Made by a program: the position numbers and the translations under genes. Positions 63,582 to 64,000 of a DNA stretch of 64,000 nucleotides are shown here, in pieces. Position 1 is the first letter of the stretch. Every line of letters starts with the position of its first letter. Under the pieces are notes generated by a model that ran no database searches, had not been told where the DNA came from, and saw only the letters and a list, made by a program, of their open reading frames with translations. The DNA is from Gimesia sp. (GTDB lineage Bacteria > Planctomycetota > Planctomycetia > Planctomycetales > Planctomycetaceae). The stretch lies in assembly GCF_040219335.1 (NCBI RefSeq), contig NZ_JAVJSQ010000028.1:151162-215161 (forward strand), given 5' to 3'.

Positions 63582-63904
63582 GTCAGCAGGCCCTCCTGAT
63601 TGAGGCTGGGTTAACTGTACCTTTGTTGTGAACGCGCAGGAAAAGACAGATTATCTTGTCACAATAGACAGAGTCTGACAAGTTTTGAGGGCATTCTCAA
63701 CGCTGACGTATAGAAGATATTGGAGGCCGGAAAAAGATTTCATCCAGATTTCAAATTTTTCGTAACCAAGTTCATTGACTCTCAGAGCGCGACGGCTATG
63801 ATTAACGAACCTGAGCTGATTCAGGCGTGCGTAACTCGTTCGCACACCCGATTTAGCTCATGATCTTTGACAAAATGGTTGGTGGCCCCAAATTTTAAGA
63901 GTGG

Positions 63905-64000
63905 ATGCCAGAATGTTATGTGATTGTCCTTCGGGATGGTCACAGAACGATTCAGGTCAATTTAAAATTATTGAGCCAATCTGTAGCGCATCAGGCAGGC
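63905..64000 (+). CDS. Possible start of a gene cut by the window end
   Basis: From ATG 63905 the frame is open to the end of the window (MPECYVIVLRDGHRTIQVNL and 12 more codons). A second ATG at 63913 opens another frame that is also unbroken. With only 96 bases it is not possible to decide, and neither has a convincing ribosome-binding site. The rest of 63582-63904 shows no gene. Confidence 0.2.
   Translation, partial: MPECYVIVLRDGHRTIQVNLKLLSQSVAHQAG

Overview
The window looks like a chromosome segment of a planctomycete, close to Gimesia or Rubinisphaera. Supporting signs are a DUF1559 H-X9-DG prepilin-like protein, a sulfatase, exported PQQ-like and LVIVD beta-propellers, Tat-exported planctomycete hydrolase-like proteins, leucine-rich-repeat proteins, DUF1572, type III glutamine synthetase, mostly monocistronic genes and many short intergenic repeats. 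No rRNA, tRNA, CRISPR array, transposase or integrase was recognised.

Layout. 1-6.0 kb: small hypothetical genes (one DUF1963), then rph, queE and an overlapping purE-purK pair. 6.1-11.2 kb: a sugar-phosphate-isomerase-like TIM barrel, small ORFs (one Imm26-like), three families of palindromic repeats and an LVIVD-repeat protein. 11.6-17.8 kb: an AT-richer three-gene operon with TerB-domain protein, P-loop ATPase and DEAD/DEAH helicase. It matches the Shango anti-phage system (sngABC). 17.9-31.2 kb: SGNH hydrolase, enolase-superfamily protein, methyltransferase, LdhA-like dehydrogenase, exported acetolactate-decarboxylase-like protein, LRR protein, Tat-exported hydrolase-like protein and ada. 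31.4-40.7 kb: a DUF1572 protein and a small broken copy of it, an LRR protein, a TrkA-type K+ channel, glnN (GSIII) and a membrane endonuclease/exonuclease/phosphatase protein. 40.8-47.1 kb: two tandem, internally duplicated exported proteins, a purple-acid-phosphatase-like enzyme, and a cluster of SMI1/KNR4 (SUKH) and unknown small genes. 47.1-51.8 kb: sulfatase, a coiled-coil lipoprotein with a good sigma-54 promoter, an EEP-family protein and a phospholipase-D-family protein.

51.8-54.05 kb holds the most unusual structure. A 2.2-kb AT-rich insert carries only a TcmP-family gene and a three-Cys-motif (phage Gp37/Gp68, DUF5131) gene. It is bounded by two perfect 24-bp direct repeats, each equal to the last eight codons, stop included, of uvrC. 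It reads as a site-specifically inserted mini-island at the uvrC 3' end with no recombinase of its own. 54.0-64.0 kb: uvrC (short form without the C-terminal HhH region), a YbdK-like ligase, M20D amidohydrolase, a dimethylformamidase-like Tat protein, DUF1559 prepilin-like protein plus small lipoprotein, rpiB and a PQQ-propeller protein.

Defence and conflict content is therefore concentrated in the Shango operon, the TcmP/three-Cys island and scattered orphan immunity-type genes (SUKH, Imm26-like, DUF1963). The rest is ordinary planctomycete metabolism and envelope biology.
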